Both the position numbers and the translations under genes were made by a program. DNA of 64,000 nt from UBA12018 sp051656605 (GTDB taxonomy: Bacteria; Bacteroidota; Bacteroidia; Bacteroidales; CAMTPD01). How positions within the stretch are numbered: position 1 is the first letter of the stretch; each line of letters opens with the position of its first letter. Under the pieces are notes generated by a model, which worked only from the letters and a program-made list of their open reading frames with translations, made no database searches and was not told the origin of the DNA. The DNA is taken from positions 124,001 to 188,000 of the forward strand of contig JBOGCF010000056.1 in NCBI GenBank assembly GCA_051656605.1. The letters are read 5' to 3'. This document shows positions 16,627 to 25,417 of this stretch, piece by piece.

Positions 16627-18657
16627 TTATTCCACAACGGTGATCACGCAATTGTCTTGTTGCTGCGATCCTTTGCTTTTAGCCTTTGCTTCGATGGTGT
16701 TCTTGCCCGAAGTCAGGTTGACACCTTCCCACACAAAAGTTCCTACATCAGCTTTGCGTTTTCCAAGGCTTTTACCGTTTACAAACAGTTCTACCTCGTC
16801 CATGTTTGAGTACACTTTGAGGTTGCCTGTGGTAGCCTTGCGTGTGTCGATGCGCTTGTCTGCAATGTGAACAAACAGATCTTTGGTGTTCCAGTTTGCT
16901 TTGTAGAAATAGAACGCATCTTTCTTGTCTTTGCGGTTGAAGCTTACCAGCCCTTTGTCGTTGATGCCCGGGCGATCGCCTTCGGTACGGTGCGCGGCGC
17001 CGAAATCAAATAGATTCCAGATGAAAGTACCCCATACGAACGGACGATCTTTGATTACCTTCCAGTTTTCTTCGTGGTAAAACGTTTGCCACGACTCGGG
17101 ATGCCACCAACTGGTTGGGTTGGTCTTTTCCAGAGCTTCTTGTTGTTGGTAAATGCTCGCGCCTGCTCCGTATTCACTCACGCCGATGCAAAGCTGCGGA
17201 TTCTTTTCGTGTGTGCTGTCGAGAAACTTGCCCAAGTCTTTTGGCATGCCGCCATACCAGCCGTCGTATCTGTTCCACGCGATAAGATCGGTAATGAAAT
17301 TCAGCGCGCCGCCTTGGTTACTTGCCGAAGTGGTAATGCGAGTTGGGTCGAGTTGCTTGGCCAATACATTCAGTTCCTTCACATATTCTACCGGATTGTC
17401 GCCGTCTTCTTTCAGCTCGTTGAAAAGTCCCCAAAACAACACCGCAGGGTGGTTGTAGTTTTGCTTGATCATCTCGGTAAGCTGCAGGCGTCCGTTTGCT
17501 TTGAACGATTCTTGATCCACAAAGCCTTTGTCGCGGTATCCGCCCGGGCCTACGAATGGAATCTCAGACCATGCCACGATTCCGTTTTGGTCGAGCAGGT
17601 CGTAGAAGAACGGAGCATGTGGATAATGTGACAAACGGATGGCGTTTGATCCCATTTCTTCCAGTATTTCAAAGTCTTCGATGTGGTGTTCTTTGCGCAA
17701 TGCATTCCCGATTTGCGCGCGGTCTTGGTGACGGCAAACTCCTTTCAGCGGCATGTGTTCGCCATTGAGGAAGAATCCTTTTGCCGGATCTACGTGGTAG
17801 AAACGCAAGCCTAGCGGTTGGGTTACTTTGTCTACCGCAACGTTGTTTGCGATGAGTTCTACGTCTACGCTATACATAAACGGATCTTTTTGTCCGTTCC
17901 AAAGGCGCGGTTTCGCGATTTCGAAAGGAATGGTTTCCGTTACTTGTGTATTTGCTGCTAGCGTTACAGGTTTATTTTGTTGCAATACCACTTTGTCGCC
18001 GTCTTTTACCGTAAGGCGAAGGGTTGCTTCTTTGGCAGCGTTGGCACCGTTGGATAGCACGATGTCTGTTGAAACCTGAGCAAGATCTTTGGTTACTTTC
18101 GTTTGGCTCAGGTATACTCCCGGTGAGGCATAATCGAGCGGAGAGATACAAACCGGGTCAGTCACAAGCAGTGTTACGTCGCGATAGATACCGCCATAGA
18201 AGTTGAAGTCGCCCACAAGTGGCATTACGTCAAGCTGCGGCGCATTGTTTACGCGCACCCAAAACTTGTTGTCTTTGTTGTAATCGATCTTGTCGGTGAT
18301 TTCGTATACGAACGAAGTGTATCCGCCTCGGTGTTCGCCGATGTGCTTTCCATTGATAAACAAGTTGGAGACGGTATTGACACCATCAAATTTAATAAAA
18401 ACGCGCTTGCCTTGCCACGCAGAGTCGATCTTAAAGGTCTTCTCGTAGTTGCCTAGTCCGCGGTTGTAGTCGAGCTTTCCTACAAGAGCGTCGGTTGTGT
18501 TCCAGGTATGCGGAATGTCTACACGTTTGCGTACGTTCTTTTCTACGACGTGTCCTTCGGTAAACTGCCAATTGTCATTGAGCGATACGTGTTGGCGTTG
18601 CGCCATAAGGCTGGTGCCGGTCAGCAATAATGCTCCAATTAATTTTACGGAATTCAT
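16627..18657 (-). CDS. GH2 beta-galactosidase-like enzyme, secreted
   Basis: A 676-residue protein with signal peptide (residues 1-19, ending LMAQ). It has the GH2 arrangement: jelly-roll sugar-binding domain (about 25-185, with RGGYTSFVYEIT and FYGGIYRDVTL), an Ig-like domain (about 190-300), and a TIM barrel whose acid/base Glu lies in WGLFNELK and nucleophile Glu in IGVSEYGAG. A final small domain (about 590-676) resembles the DUF4982/Ig tail. It would remove beta-galactosyl, or possibly glucuronyl or mannosyl, groups from glycans in the periplasm. It is single on the minus strand and not paired with SusC/D. Exact sugar specificity is not decidable by eye. Confidence 0.88.
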   Translation of the reverse strand: MNSVKLIGALLLTGTSLMAQRQHVSLNDNWQFTEGHVVEKNVRKRVDIPHTWNTTDALVGKLDYNRGLGNYEKTFKIDSAWQGKRVFIKFDGVNTVSNLFINGKHIGEHRGGYTSFVYEITDKIDYNKDNKFWVRVNNAPQLDVMPLVGDFNFYGGIYRDVTLLVTDPVCISPLDYASPGVYLSQTKVTKDLAQVSTDIVLSNGANAAKEATLRLTVKDGDKVVLQQNKPVTLAANTQVTETIPFEIAKPRLWNGQKDPFMYSVDVELIANNVAVDKVTQPLGLRFYHVDPAKGFFLNGEHMPLKGVCRHQDRAQIGNALRKEHHIEDFEILEEMGSNAIRLSHYPHAPFFYDLLDQNGIVAWSEIPFVGPGGYRDKGFVDQESFKANGRLQLTEMIKQNYNHPAVLFWGLFNELKEDGDNPVEYVKELNVLAKQLDPTRITTSASNQGGALNFITDLIAWNRYDGWYGGMPKDLGKFLDSTHEKNPQLCIGVSEYGAGASIYQQQEALEKTNPTSWWHPESWQTFYHEENWKVIKDRPFVWGTFIWNLFDFGAAHRTEGDRPGINDKGLVSFNRKDKKDAFYFYKANWNTKDLFVHIADKRIDTRKATTGNLKVYSNMDEVELFVNGKSLGKRKADVGTFVWEGVNLTSGKNTIEAKAKSKGSQQQDNCVITVVE

Positions 18658-18991
18658 GAAATTAAATTGTTGGTTAGTTAATTCTATTCGGGTTGCAAGG
18701 GCAATCTATATTTAGAGTAAACGGTGATGTGTTTTAAACTAAATTATATTGTCCTTCTTCAAGCGCTAAAAATAGCTTTTTTTTACGAGAAAAAAGTATG
18801 GTATTTCTATGAACTGCTCAGCTATATTGCCTTGTTGCGATAACATTTGCCAACGATTGTTCTGTATAATCAACATCTTTTATATTGCGAGGTTAAAAGC
18901 GACTCGTAGCGTGCAAATTAAGTAAATAGCAAATAGTTAGTGTGGTTGCCATCATAATGAATAAAAGAAAAAAAACAAGAGGAATAGAATT

Positions 18992-19020
18992 TTTGAGGCG
19001 ACGTATTATTTGTATTTTTG
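18992..19020 (+). promoter_or_regulatory. Promoter of the riboswitch-nrdDG transcript
   Basis: TTTG (18992-18995) and TATTTTTG (19013-19020) are 17 bp apart, placing the transcription start near 19026, directly at the beginning of the cobalamin aptamer. Confidence 0.55.
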
Positions 19021-19023
19021 TAT

Positions 19024-19210
19024 TGGTTTTGGTTTCCGTTTTTAGAGATAAACAGGAATTAAAAGGGAATCAGGTGGAAATCCTGAACAGTCCCGCTGCT
19101 GTGAACTCTGTAGAATCGGTCCGACGCGAATTGCCACTGTATTTATTCTCCAAAAAGAATATGGGAAGGCAGTCGGACGCGAGAGTAAGTCAGAAGACCT
19201 GCCAAGACCG
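19024..19210 (+). promoter_or_regulatory. Cobalamin (adenosylcobalamin-type) riboswitch
   Basis: The sequence contains the conserved B12-box elements in order: AAAGGGAATCAGGTGGAAAT, then CCTGAACAGTCCCGCTGCTG, the TTGCCACTG segment, GGGAAGGC, and the terminal core GTCAGAAGACCTGCC (19189-19203). Flanking GGTTTT (19025-19030) and AAGACC (about 19204-19209) can form the closing stem P1. The aptamer lies in the 5' leader of nrdDG; from its end to the nrdD ATG at 19378 are about 170 bases. A weak hairpin (19287-19307) lies in this interval without a T-run, so whether control is by termination or by translation is unresolved. B12 would be expected to turn the genes down. Confidence 0.93.
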
Positions 19211-19377
19211 GATGTTCGTATGGCTTTCGAGGAAAAGGCCGGGACTGAAGTTAATCCACTTTTTTCCCTTTCAGCTATTCCCCATTACCGAAAGAGTCCT
19301 TTCCGGTGATTGAGCCTTCACGTGCCTACATCCATTGGTTCGATTGTTTCTGTTCAACATAAGATATATATAAAGAT

Positions 19378-21585
19378 ATGATCAAGGAAGTTTTAAAACG
19401 CGACGGTAGGGTAGTATCTTTTACGAAAGATAAAATTGTCACTGCAATAACAAAGGCAATGGCACATACTGCTGAAGGTGAAGATTTGGCTTTGGCTCAA
19501 CTTATTTCGGACAAAGTAGCCGAAAAGGGAGATAGCCGTATGTCTGTAGAGGCTATTCAAGATGCTGTGGAAGTGGCATTGATGAAGAGTCGTCGCAAAG
19601 ATGTAGCAAAGCTATATATTTCGTATCGTAATCAACGTAGCGTAGCACGTCAGGCAAAAACCCGTGATATATTCTTGGAGATCATCGAGGCGAAGTCGAA
19701 CGATATTACACGCGAAAACGCGAACATGAATGCCGATACTCCGGCAGGAATGATGATGAAGTTTGCCAGCGAAACAACGAAACCTTTTGTGGATGATTAC
19801 TTGTTGTCTGAAGATGTGAAGCATGCAATCCGTCAGGGATTCATTCATATCCACGACAAAGATTACTATCCTACCAAAAGTTTGACGTGTGTTCAGCATC
19901 CTCTTGATCGTATCTTGAAAAACGGATTCGTGGCAGGTCACGGTGAGTCGCGCCCTGCAAAACGTATCGAAACTGCAAGTATTCAGGGTTGTATCTCGCT
20001 CGAAACCGCGCAAAACGAAATGCACGGCGGACAAGCGATTCCGGCTATCGACTTCTACTATGCACCCTATGTACGCGAAAGCTACATCGAAGAGGTGAAA
20101 GTGTTGGAAGAGCTTGCCGGAAAAGACTATAGTCATTTATATACTATTGAGATCGACGATTATGTAAGCAAACCGCTTGGTGATCTTTCGGGCGATGCGC
20201 GTACCGTGCAACATGCGATCAACCGTACGGTGAGTCGTGTGCATCAGGCAATGGAGGCGTTTATTCACAACATGAACACCATTCATAGTCGTGGTGGTAA
20301 TCAGGTTGTTTTCAGCTCGATCAACTATGGAACGGATACTTCGGCCGAAGGTCGCTGTATTATCCGTGAGTTGCTTCACTCAACATACCGCGGGGTAGGG
20401 AATGAGGCTACTGCTATTTTCCCTATTCAGATTTGGAAGAAGAAAAGAGGCGTAAACTACCTTCCGGGCGAACGCAACTACGATTTGTACTTATTGGCTT
20501 GTAAGGTTTCGGCTCGTCGTTTCTTCCCTAACTTCCTCAATTTGGATGCTACATTTAATCAGCACGAAAAGTGGAACGAGAATGATCCCGAACGTTACAT
20601 CTACGAGACTGCAACGATGGGTTGCCGTACGCGTGTGTTCGAAAATCGTTTCGGTGAGAAGACTTCGACCGGACGTGGTAACATTTCGTTCTCTACTATT
20701 AATATCGTAGGTTTGGCTATCGAATGTATGGCAATCGAAGATGAGGCTGCTCGTATCGAGGCATTTATGCAAAAGTTAGATGCGATGCTTGAGCTTACCG
20801 CGCTTCAATTGCATGAGCGTTTCGAATTCCAAAAGACTGCGCTTGCAAAACAATTCCCATTGCTGATGTCTTCGCTTTGGAATGGTTCTGAAAACCTTTC
20901 GCCAAACGATACAATCGAGTCTGTGATCAATCAAGGAACACTCGGACTTGGCTTTATCGGTCTTGCCGAATGTCTTATCGCGCTACGTGGAAAACACCAC
21001 GGCGAAGATGAGGTGTCGCAAAAACTTGGTCTTTCTATCATTTCACACATGAAGGAAAGAGCAGATGAGTTTTCTGAGCAATACCAACACAATTATAGTG
21101 TGCTTGCTACTCCGGCCGAAGGATTGGCGGGTCGCTTTACAAAGATGGATAAAAGACGTTTCGGTGTGATTGCCGGAATTACAGATAAAGATTATTATAC
21201 TAACTCAAACCATGTGCCTGTTTACTACAAGTGTAGCGTAGAGCACAAGGCGAGTGTGGAGGCTCCGTATCACGAGCTTACTCGCGGCGGACACATCTTT
21301 TATGTGGAGATAGATGGTGACGCAACACATAATCCGGAGGTGATTATGTCTGTTGTTGACTTGATGGATAAATACAACATTGGTTACGGCTCGGTAAACC
21401 ATAATCGTAACCGTTGCTTGGATTGTGGCTTTGAGAATGCAATCGATGATCTTACCAAATGTCCGCGCTGTGGTAGCGAGCACTTGGATAAGCTGCAACG
21501 TATTACGGGTTATTTGGTGGGAACAACTGACCGATGGAATAATGCAAAACTAGCAGAGTTAAACGATCGCGTTCGTCATGACTAA
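19378..21585 (+). CDS. nrdD: Anaerobic (class III) ribonucleoside-triphosphate reductase
   Basis: A 735-residue glycyl-radical enzyme that reduces ribonucleoside triphosphates to deoxynucleotides without oxygen. The N-terminal ATP-cone (about 1-95, VLKRDGRVVSFTKDKIV) senses ATP/dATP. The C-terminal zinc site has two CxxC pairs (CLDCGFEN and CPRCGSEH), followed by the radical loop RITGYLVGTTDRW, with the radical-bearing glycine most likely G711. The length is typical. It overlaps nrdG by 8 bases, indicating translational coupling, and is preceded by a cobalamin riboswitch. Neither nrdAB nor nrdJ is in this window, although the riboswitch suggests a B12-dependent nrdJ elsewhere. Confidence 0.97.
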   Translation: MIKEVLKRDGRVVSFTKDKIVTAITKAMAHTAEGEDLALAQLISDKVAEKGDSRMSVEAIQDAVEVALMKSRRKDVAKLYISYRNQRSVARQAKTRDIFLEIIEAKSNDITRENANMNADTPAGMMMKFASETTKPFVDDYLLSEDVKHAIRQGFIHIHDKDYYPTKSLTCVQHPLDRILKNGFVAGHGESRPAKRIETASIQGCISLETAQNEMHGGQAIPAIDFYYAPYVRESYIEEVKVLEELAGKDYSHLYTIEIDDYVSKPLGDLSGDARTVQHAINRTVSRVHQAMEAFIHNMNTIHSRGGNQVVFSSINYGTDTSAEGRCIIRELLHSTYRGVGNEATAIFPIQIWKKKRGVNYLPGERNYDLYLLACKVSARRFFPNFLNLDATFNQHEKWNENDPERYIYETATMGCRTRVFENRFGEKTSTGRGNISFSTINIVGLAIECMAIEDEAARIEAFMQKLDAMLELTALQLHERFEFQKTALAKQFPLLMSSLWNGSENLSPNDTIESVINQGTLGLGFIGLAECLIALRGKHHGEDEVSQKLGLSIISHMKERADEFSEQYQHNYSVLATPAEGLAGRFTKMDKRRFGVIAGITDKDYYTNSNHVPVYYKCSVEHKASVEAPYHELTRGGHIFYVEIDGDATHNPEVIMSVVDLMDKYNIGYGSVNHNRNRCLDCGFENAIDDLTKCPRCGSEHLDKLQRITGYLVGTTDRWNNAKLAELNDRVRHD

Positions 21586-22090
21586 ATTATCTCTTCTTCG
21601 GGTTGTGCGTGATACGATTGTTGATGGTCCGGGTTTTCGCACTGCCGTATATTCGGCGGGATGCGCCCATCATTGCAAGGGGTGTCACAATCCGGCATCT
21701 TGGAGCATTGCTAAAGGTAACCTGATTCCTGTAACCGATTTGATGAAACAGATTCTCGAAGCGGGCAACAGTGGTGTTACCTTTTCGGGTGGGGATCCGA
21801 TGTTTCAAGTGGAAGCATTTACCGAACTGGCTCGTATGATCAAAGAGCAAACGCAAAAGAATATTTGGTGTTATACCGGGTATGTGTTTGATGAGGTAGC
21901 TGCTTCGGATCGTTTGTCGCAAATACTACCTTACATTGATGTGATGGTAGACGGACGTTTTGTGGAAGAGGAGAAAGATCCGGGATTGATCTTTAGAGGG
22001 AGTAAAAACCAACGCCTGATTGATGTGCAGCGTTCACTGCTCGAAAAGAAGGTGGTGTTGTATGATTATTCGCCTTTTCCTTCTTTCTGA
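21578..22090 (+). CDS. nrdG: Anaerobic RNR activating enzyme (radical SAM)
   Basis: A 170-residue radical-SAM protein with the CX3CX2C cluster motif at C29, C33 and C36 (CAHHCKGC), preceded by DGPGFRTAVYSAG and followed by the SAM-binding VTFSGGDPMFQ. It uses a 4Fe-4S cluster and S-adenosylmethionine to create the glycyl radical on NrdD. Its start codon lies inside the last codons of nrdD, so the proteins are made as a pair. It shares the same promoter and riboswitch, and a strong terminator follows the gene. Confidence 0.97.
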   Translation: MTKLSLLRVVRDTIVDGPGFRTAVYSAGCAHHCKGCHNPASWSIAKGNLIPVTDLMKQILEAGNSGVTFSGGDPMFQVEAFTELARMIKEQTQKNIWCYTGYVFDEVAASDRLSQILPYIDVMVDGRFVEEEKDPGLIFRGSKNQRLIDVQRSLLEKKVVLYDYSPFPSF

Positions 22091-22116
22091 TTTAGTAAAT
22101 AGTTACAATCTATATA

Positions 22117-22160
22117 GCAAAAAGGGCTATCCGATCGTCGGATAGCCCTTTTTGCGTTTT
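22117..22160. terminator. Bidirectional terminator
   Basis: A perfect stem with arms GCAAAAAGGGCTATCCGA and TCGGATAGCCCTTTTTGC (22117-22155) sits between the convergent nrdG and antiporter genes, with A and T tracts within the stem ends. Confidence 0.9.
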
Positions 22161-22191
22161 AAGTAAGATCTTATTAATAGATCTGATTTAG

Positions 22192-23679
22192 TTACTTCTT
22201 AGAAGTATCAGTATCTGTCTTTTTTAGTTCCCAATCGAATGGTTCAAACTGTTCGCCTTCGCTCAAACTGTTCCATGATGGTTTCTTCATTGCATAGATG
22301 ATGAATGGAATTGTTACTACAATAACACAACCTACTACAAGTACTGAATACCATACGGCCGGACTTCCGCTTGGAATTTGTGCAGGAGGGATGAAGCTTA
22401 AGCAGAATGCAAGCAATGATCCACAGAAACCAAGACCAGCAAGTAGCCACATCATACCGTTGCCTTTTGCGCCTACACGATATGGGCGTGGTTTGTCTTT
22501 GCTTCTATAACGTAGATAGATTGCAGCGGCAAACATCAACATGTACATGATTAAGTATAGGAGCACAGTAAGCTGTGACAAGATTTGATAGAAGGTTTGT
22601 ACGGTAGGCATTACGACAAATAGCATTGCCAATACGGTAACCATACCTCCTTGTATGTAAAGAATATTCTTTTGCACACCAATCTTGTTTGTTTTTTGCA
22701 TGAACGGAGGAAGGTATCCTGCTCTACCTACAGCGAAAAGACCTTTTGAAGGACCAGCTACCCATGTAAGTACGCCGGCTAATACGCCAAATGCTAATGC
22801 TACAGCAATTACAGGTGATAACCATGAAGCATGGATAAATGCAAAGTAGTTGTCGAAACCGGTAAGCAAACTTTGTGTGAGGTTGATGTCTTTTTGAGGG
22901 ATGATAATACCCAAAGAGAACGTACCCAATACAAAGATAACTACGGTTGCAAATGCTCCGATAAATACGGCTTTCGGATAGTTCTTGGAAGGGTTTTCTA
23001 CGTCTTTTACGTGTACACCCATCATTTCCATACCGGCATAGAATAAGAAGATACTGGATGCGAGTACGAGGTTATTGAAGTTTGTAAAGTCGGGGAAGAA
23101 GTCTCCTGAGAAATCCATCTCGGATTTACCACCCATGGCAAGGTAGATAATCGCAAGCACGATAAGTAATCCGGCCGGAATGATGGTACCGACCATACCT
23201 CCGATCTTCGATACTTTTCCTACCCAGTCGAGTCCTTTGAGCGAAATAAGTGTTGCTGCCCAATAAATGATAAGTACAACGACCAATGTGTATATCTTAT
23301 TAGAAGCCAGATTCATATCGGCTGTGTGGTCCATGCCTATAAAGGCGATAGAAACTGCACCGAACGTAAGAACAGTAGGGTACCAAATCGTACTTTCTAC
23401 CCATTGAAGCCAAATAGCAAGAAAACCTAAGCGCTTGCCAAAAGCTTCGCCTACCCAACGAAATACCCCGCCTTGCTTATCTTGATACATAGCCGCAAGT
23501 TCGGCTGCAATCAAAGCTGTCGGAATCAAAAAAACGATAGCTGCGAATAGATAATAGAAGGCAGAAGTTATGCCATACTCTGCTTCGGCCGGAAGACCAC
23601 GCAAGCTTACAACCGCGGTGATGTTCATAATCGCCAGCGTTGCAATACCGATCTTAGATGAAGTGTTGTTTGATTTCAT
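22192..23679 (-). CDS. gadC: Glutamate/GABA-type antiporter (GadC family), copy 1
   Basis: A 495-residue APC-family transporter with twelve hydrophobic helices; early residues IMNITAVVSLRGLPAEAEYG match the GadC/AdiC substrate-binding TM1 region. The cytoplasmic tail FEPFDWELKKTD (last 20 or so residues) resembles the corresponding tail of copy 2 at 40796 and lies where the E. coli GadC pH-sensitive C-plug is found. It would swap external glutamate for internal GABA. It is divergent from gadB across a 186-base gap, so both are probably controlled from the same region. Alternative amino-acid pairs cannot be excluded. Confidence 0.88.
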   Translation of the reverse strand: MKSNNTSSKIGIATLAIMNITAVVSLRGLPAEAEYGITSAFYYLFAAIVFLIPTALIAAELAAMYQDKQGGVFRWVGEAFGKRLGFLAIWLQWVESTIWYPTVLTFGAVSIAFIGMDHTADMNLASNKIYTLVVVLIIYWAATLISLKGLDWVGKVSKIGGMVGTIIPAGLLIVLAIIYLAMGGKSEMDFSGDFFPDFTNFNNLVLASSIFLFYAGMEMMGVHVKDVENPSKNYPKAVFIGAFATVVIFVLGTFSLGIIIPQKDINLTQSLLTGFDNYFAFIHASWLSPVIAVALAFGVLAGVLTWVAGPSKGLFAVGRAGYLPPFMQKTNKIGVQKNILYIQGGMVTVLAMLFVVMPTVQTFYQILSQLTVLLYLIMYMLMFAAAIYLRYRSKDKPRPYRVGAKGNGMMWLLAGLGFCGSLLAFCLSFIPPAQIPSGSPAVWYSVLVVGCVIVVTIPFIIYAMKKPSWNSLSEGEQFEPFDWELKKTDTDTSKK

Positions 23680-23865
23680 AAAAGTATTCTGATTATAGTT
23701 TTTTGTTTTCTTTATAACCGTTTCGTTTTTGATTGGTTGTATCGGGTTAGTTAATATTTAATTATAAACATTGAATTGCGAATGTTTGTCAAACTAAATG
23801 ATAATCTTTTTGTTTTAACAGCAGAGATAAATTAACCACTACTTATATTTTAAATTGATACAATT

Positions 23866-25302
23866 ATGAGTGATTCAAAACTACGTAAAGGAAATGCAGA
23901 AACTGCAACGTATGGTTCTGATGTTATGCTAACAAGTTCTCCTGTTGATAGAATTCCTCAAGATCCGACAACCCCGGAAATTGCCTATCGAATGGTAAAA
24001 GACGAAACGTATCCGCAAACACAGCCTGCGCTCAACTTGGCAACGTTTGTTACAACGTATATGGATGATTATGCGACAAAATTGATGAATGACGCAATCA
24101 ATATCAACTACATCGATGAGACAGAGTATCCTCGAGTTGCGGTGATGGCTGCTAAATGTATCAATATTGTAGCGAATTTGTGGAATACACCTGAAACCAA
24201 TAAATGGAAAACGGGTGCAGTAGGTATTGGCTCTTCTGAGGCTTGTATGCTTGGTGGCGTAGCTGCTTGGATTCGTTGGCGTAAGAAAAGACAAGCTGCT
24301 GGCAAACCGTTTGATAAACCAAACTTTGTGATCTCTTCAGGATTGCAGGTTGTTTGGGAAAAGTTTGGGCAACTGTGGCAAATCGAAATGCGTACGGTGC
24401 CTTTGACTTTGGAGAAAACTACGCTTGATCCGGAGGCTGCTTTGGCTATGTGTGATGAAAATACCATCTGTGTCGTTGGTATTCAAGGTGTAACTTGGAC
24501 CGGCTTGAATGATGATATCAAAGCGTTGAATGACGCACTTGAAGTATATAATAAGAAAACAGGATATGATATTCCGATCCACGTAGATGCTGCATCGGGT
24601 GGTTTTATTCTTCCTTTCTTGAAACCTGAGTTGGAATGGGATTTCCGCTTGAAATGGGTTTTATCGATTAGTGTTTCCGGACATAAATTCGGATTGGTTT
24701 ATCCGGGTCTGGGATGGGTTGTTTGGAGAGATAAACAGTACTTGCCAGATGAAATGAACTTTAGCGTGAATTATCTTGGTGCCGAAATTACACAGGTAGG
24801 GTTGAACTTCTCTCGTCCGGCTGCTCAAATTCTAGGACAATATTATCAATTTATCCGTTTGGGCTTCAAAGGCTATAAAGAAGTGCAATACAATAGTATG
24901 GAGGTAACGAAGTATGTTCATGCAGAGATTGGTAAAATGAAGCCGTTCAAGAACTACAGCGATGAGGTTGTGAATCCATTGTTTGTATGGCATATGAAGA
25001 AAACATATCAAAAGACTGCTAAATGGACTCTTTACGATTTGCAAGATAAATTGAAACAAAGTGGCTGGATGGTTCCTGCTTATACGTTGCCGGAAACACT
25101 TGAAGATATTGTTGTAATGCGTGTTGTGGCTCGTCAGGGCTTTAGCAAAGATTCTGCTGATATGCTTCTAGGTGATATTCGTAACGCAATCGAAGAGTTG
25201 GAAAAACTAGAATATCCATCGCCTACTCGCATTGCAATGGAGAAGAAAGAACCAATTAAAGGAAAAGTGTTTACTCACACTCATCATGTGAAGAAGAAAT
25301 AA
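23866..25302 (+). CDS. gadB: Glutamate decarboxylase
   Basis: A 478-residue PLP enzyme closely resembling E. coli GadB along its length: NINYIDETEYPRVA, IGSSEACMLGG, PNFVISSGLQVVWEKF, HVDAASGGF (PLP ring Asp) and SVSGHKFG with PLP lysine K274. It consumes a cytosolic proton while converting glutamate to GABA. The C-terminus (VFTHTHHVKKK) carries several His residues where E. coli GadB has its autoinhibitory H465, implying pH-gated activity. The N-terminus is longer than in E. coli. It ends in a perfect-stem terminator and is divergent from the antiporter. Confidence 0.96.
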   Translation: MSDSKLRKGNAETATYGSDVMLTSSPVDRIPQDPTTPEIAYRMVKDETYPQTQPALNLATFVTTYMDDYATKLMNDAININYIDETEYPRVAVMAAKCINIVANLWNTPETNKWKTGAVGIGSSEACMLGGVAAWIRWRKKRQAAGKPFDKPNFVISSGLQVVWEKFGQLWQIEMRTVPLTLEKTTLDPEAALAMCDENTICVVGIQGVTWTGLNDDIKALNDALEVYNKKTGYDIPIHVDAASGGFILPFLKPELEWDFRLKWVLSISVSGHKFGLVYPGLGWVVWRDKQYLPDEMNFSVNYLGAEITQVGLNFSRPAAQILGQYYQFIRLGFKGYKEVQYNSMEVTKYVHAEIGKMKPFKNYSDEVVNPLFVWHMKKTYQKTAKWTLYDLQDKLKQSGWMVPAYTLPETLEDIVVMRVVARQGFSKDSADMLLGDIRNAIEELEKLEYPSPTRIAMEKKEPIKGKVFTHTHHVKKK

Positions 25303-25353
25303 GTCTTTTCTCTAATAGAGCGCGTTTTAAACGCAGTTATCCTCTATGATTAG

Positions 25354-25388
25354 AAATAGGGAGCCGATTATCGGCTCCCTATTTTGCT
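25354..25388. terminator. Bidirectional terminator after gadB
   Basis: AAATAGGGAGCCGA and TCGGCTCCCTATTT form a 14-bp perfect stem (25354-25384) between convergent gadB and the ClC gene. Confidence 0.9.
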
Positions 25389-25417
25389 AAATATGCGGTG
25401 ATGTTTCAAGATATGTG

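Noticed and set aside
18942..19313. A 123-codon plus-strand ORF
   Set aside because: It lies across the cobalamin riboswitch, whose conserved elements explain the sequence; the peptide has no domain features.
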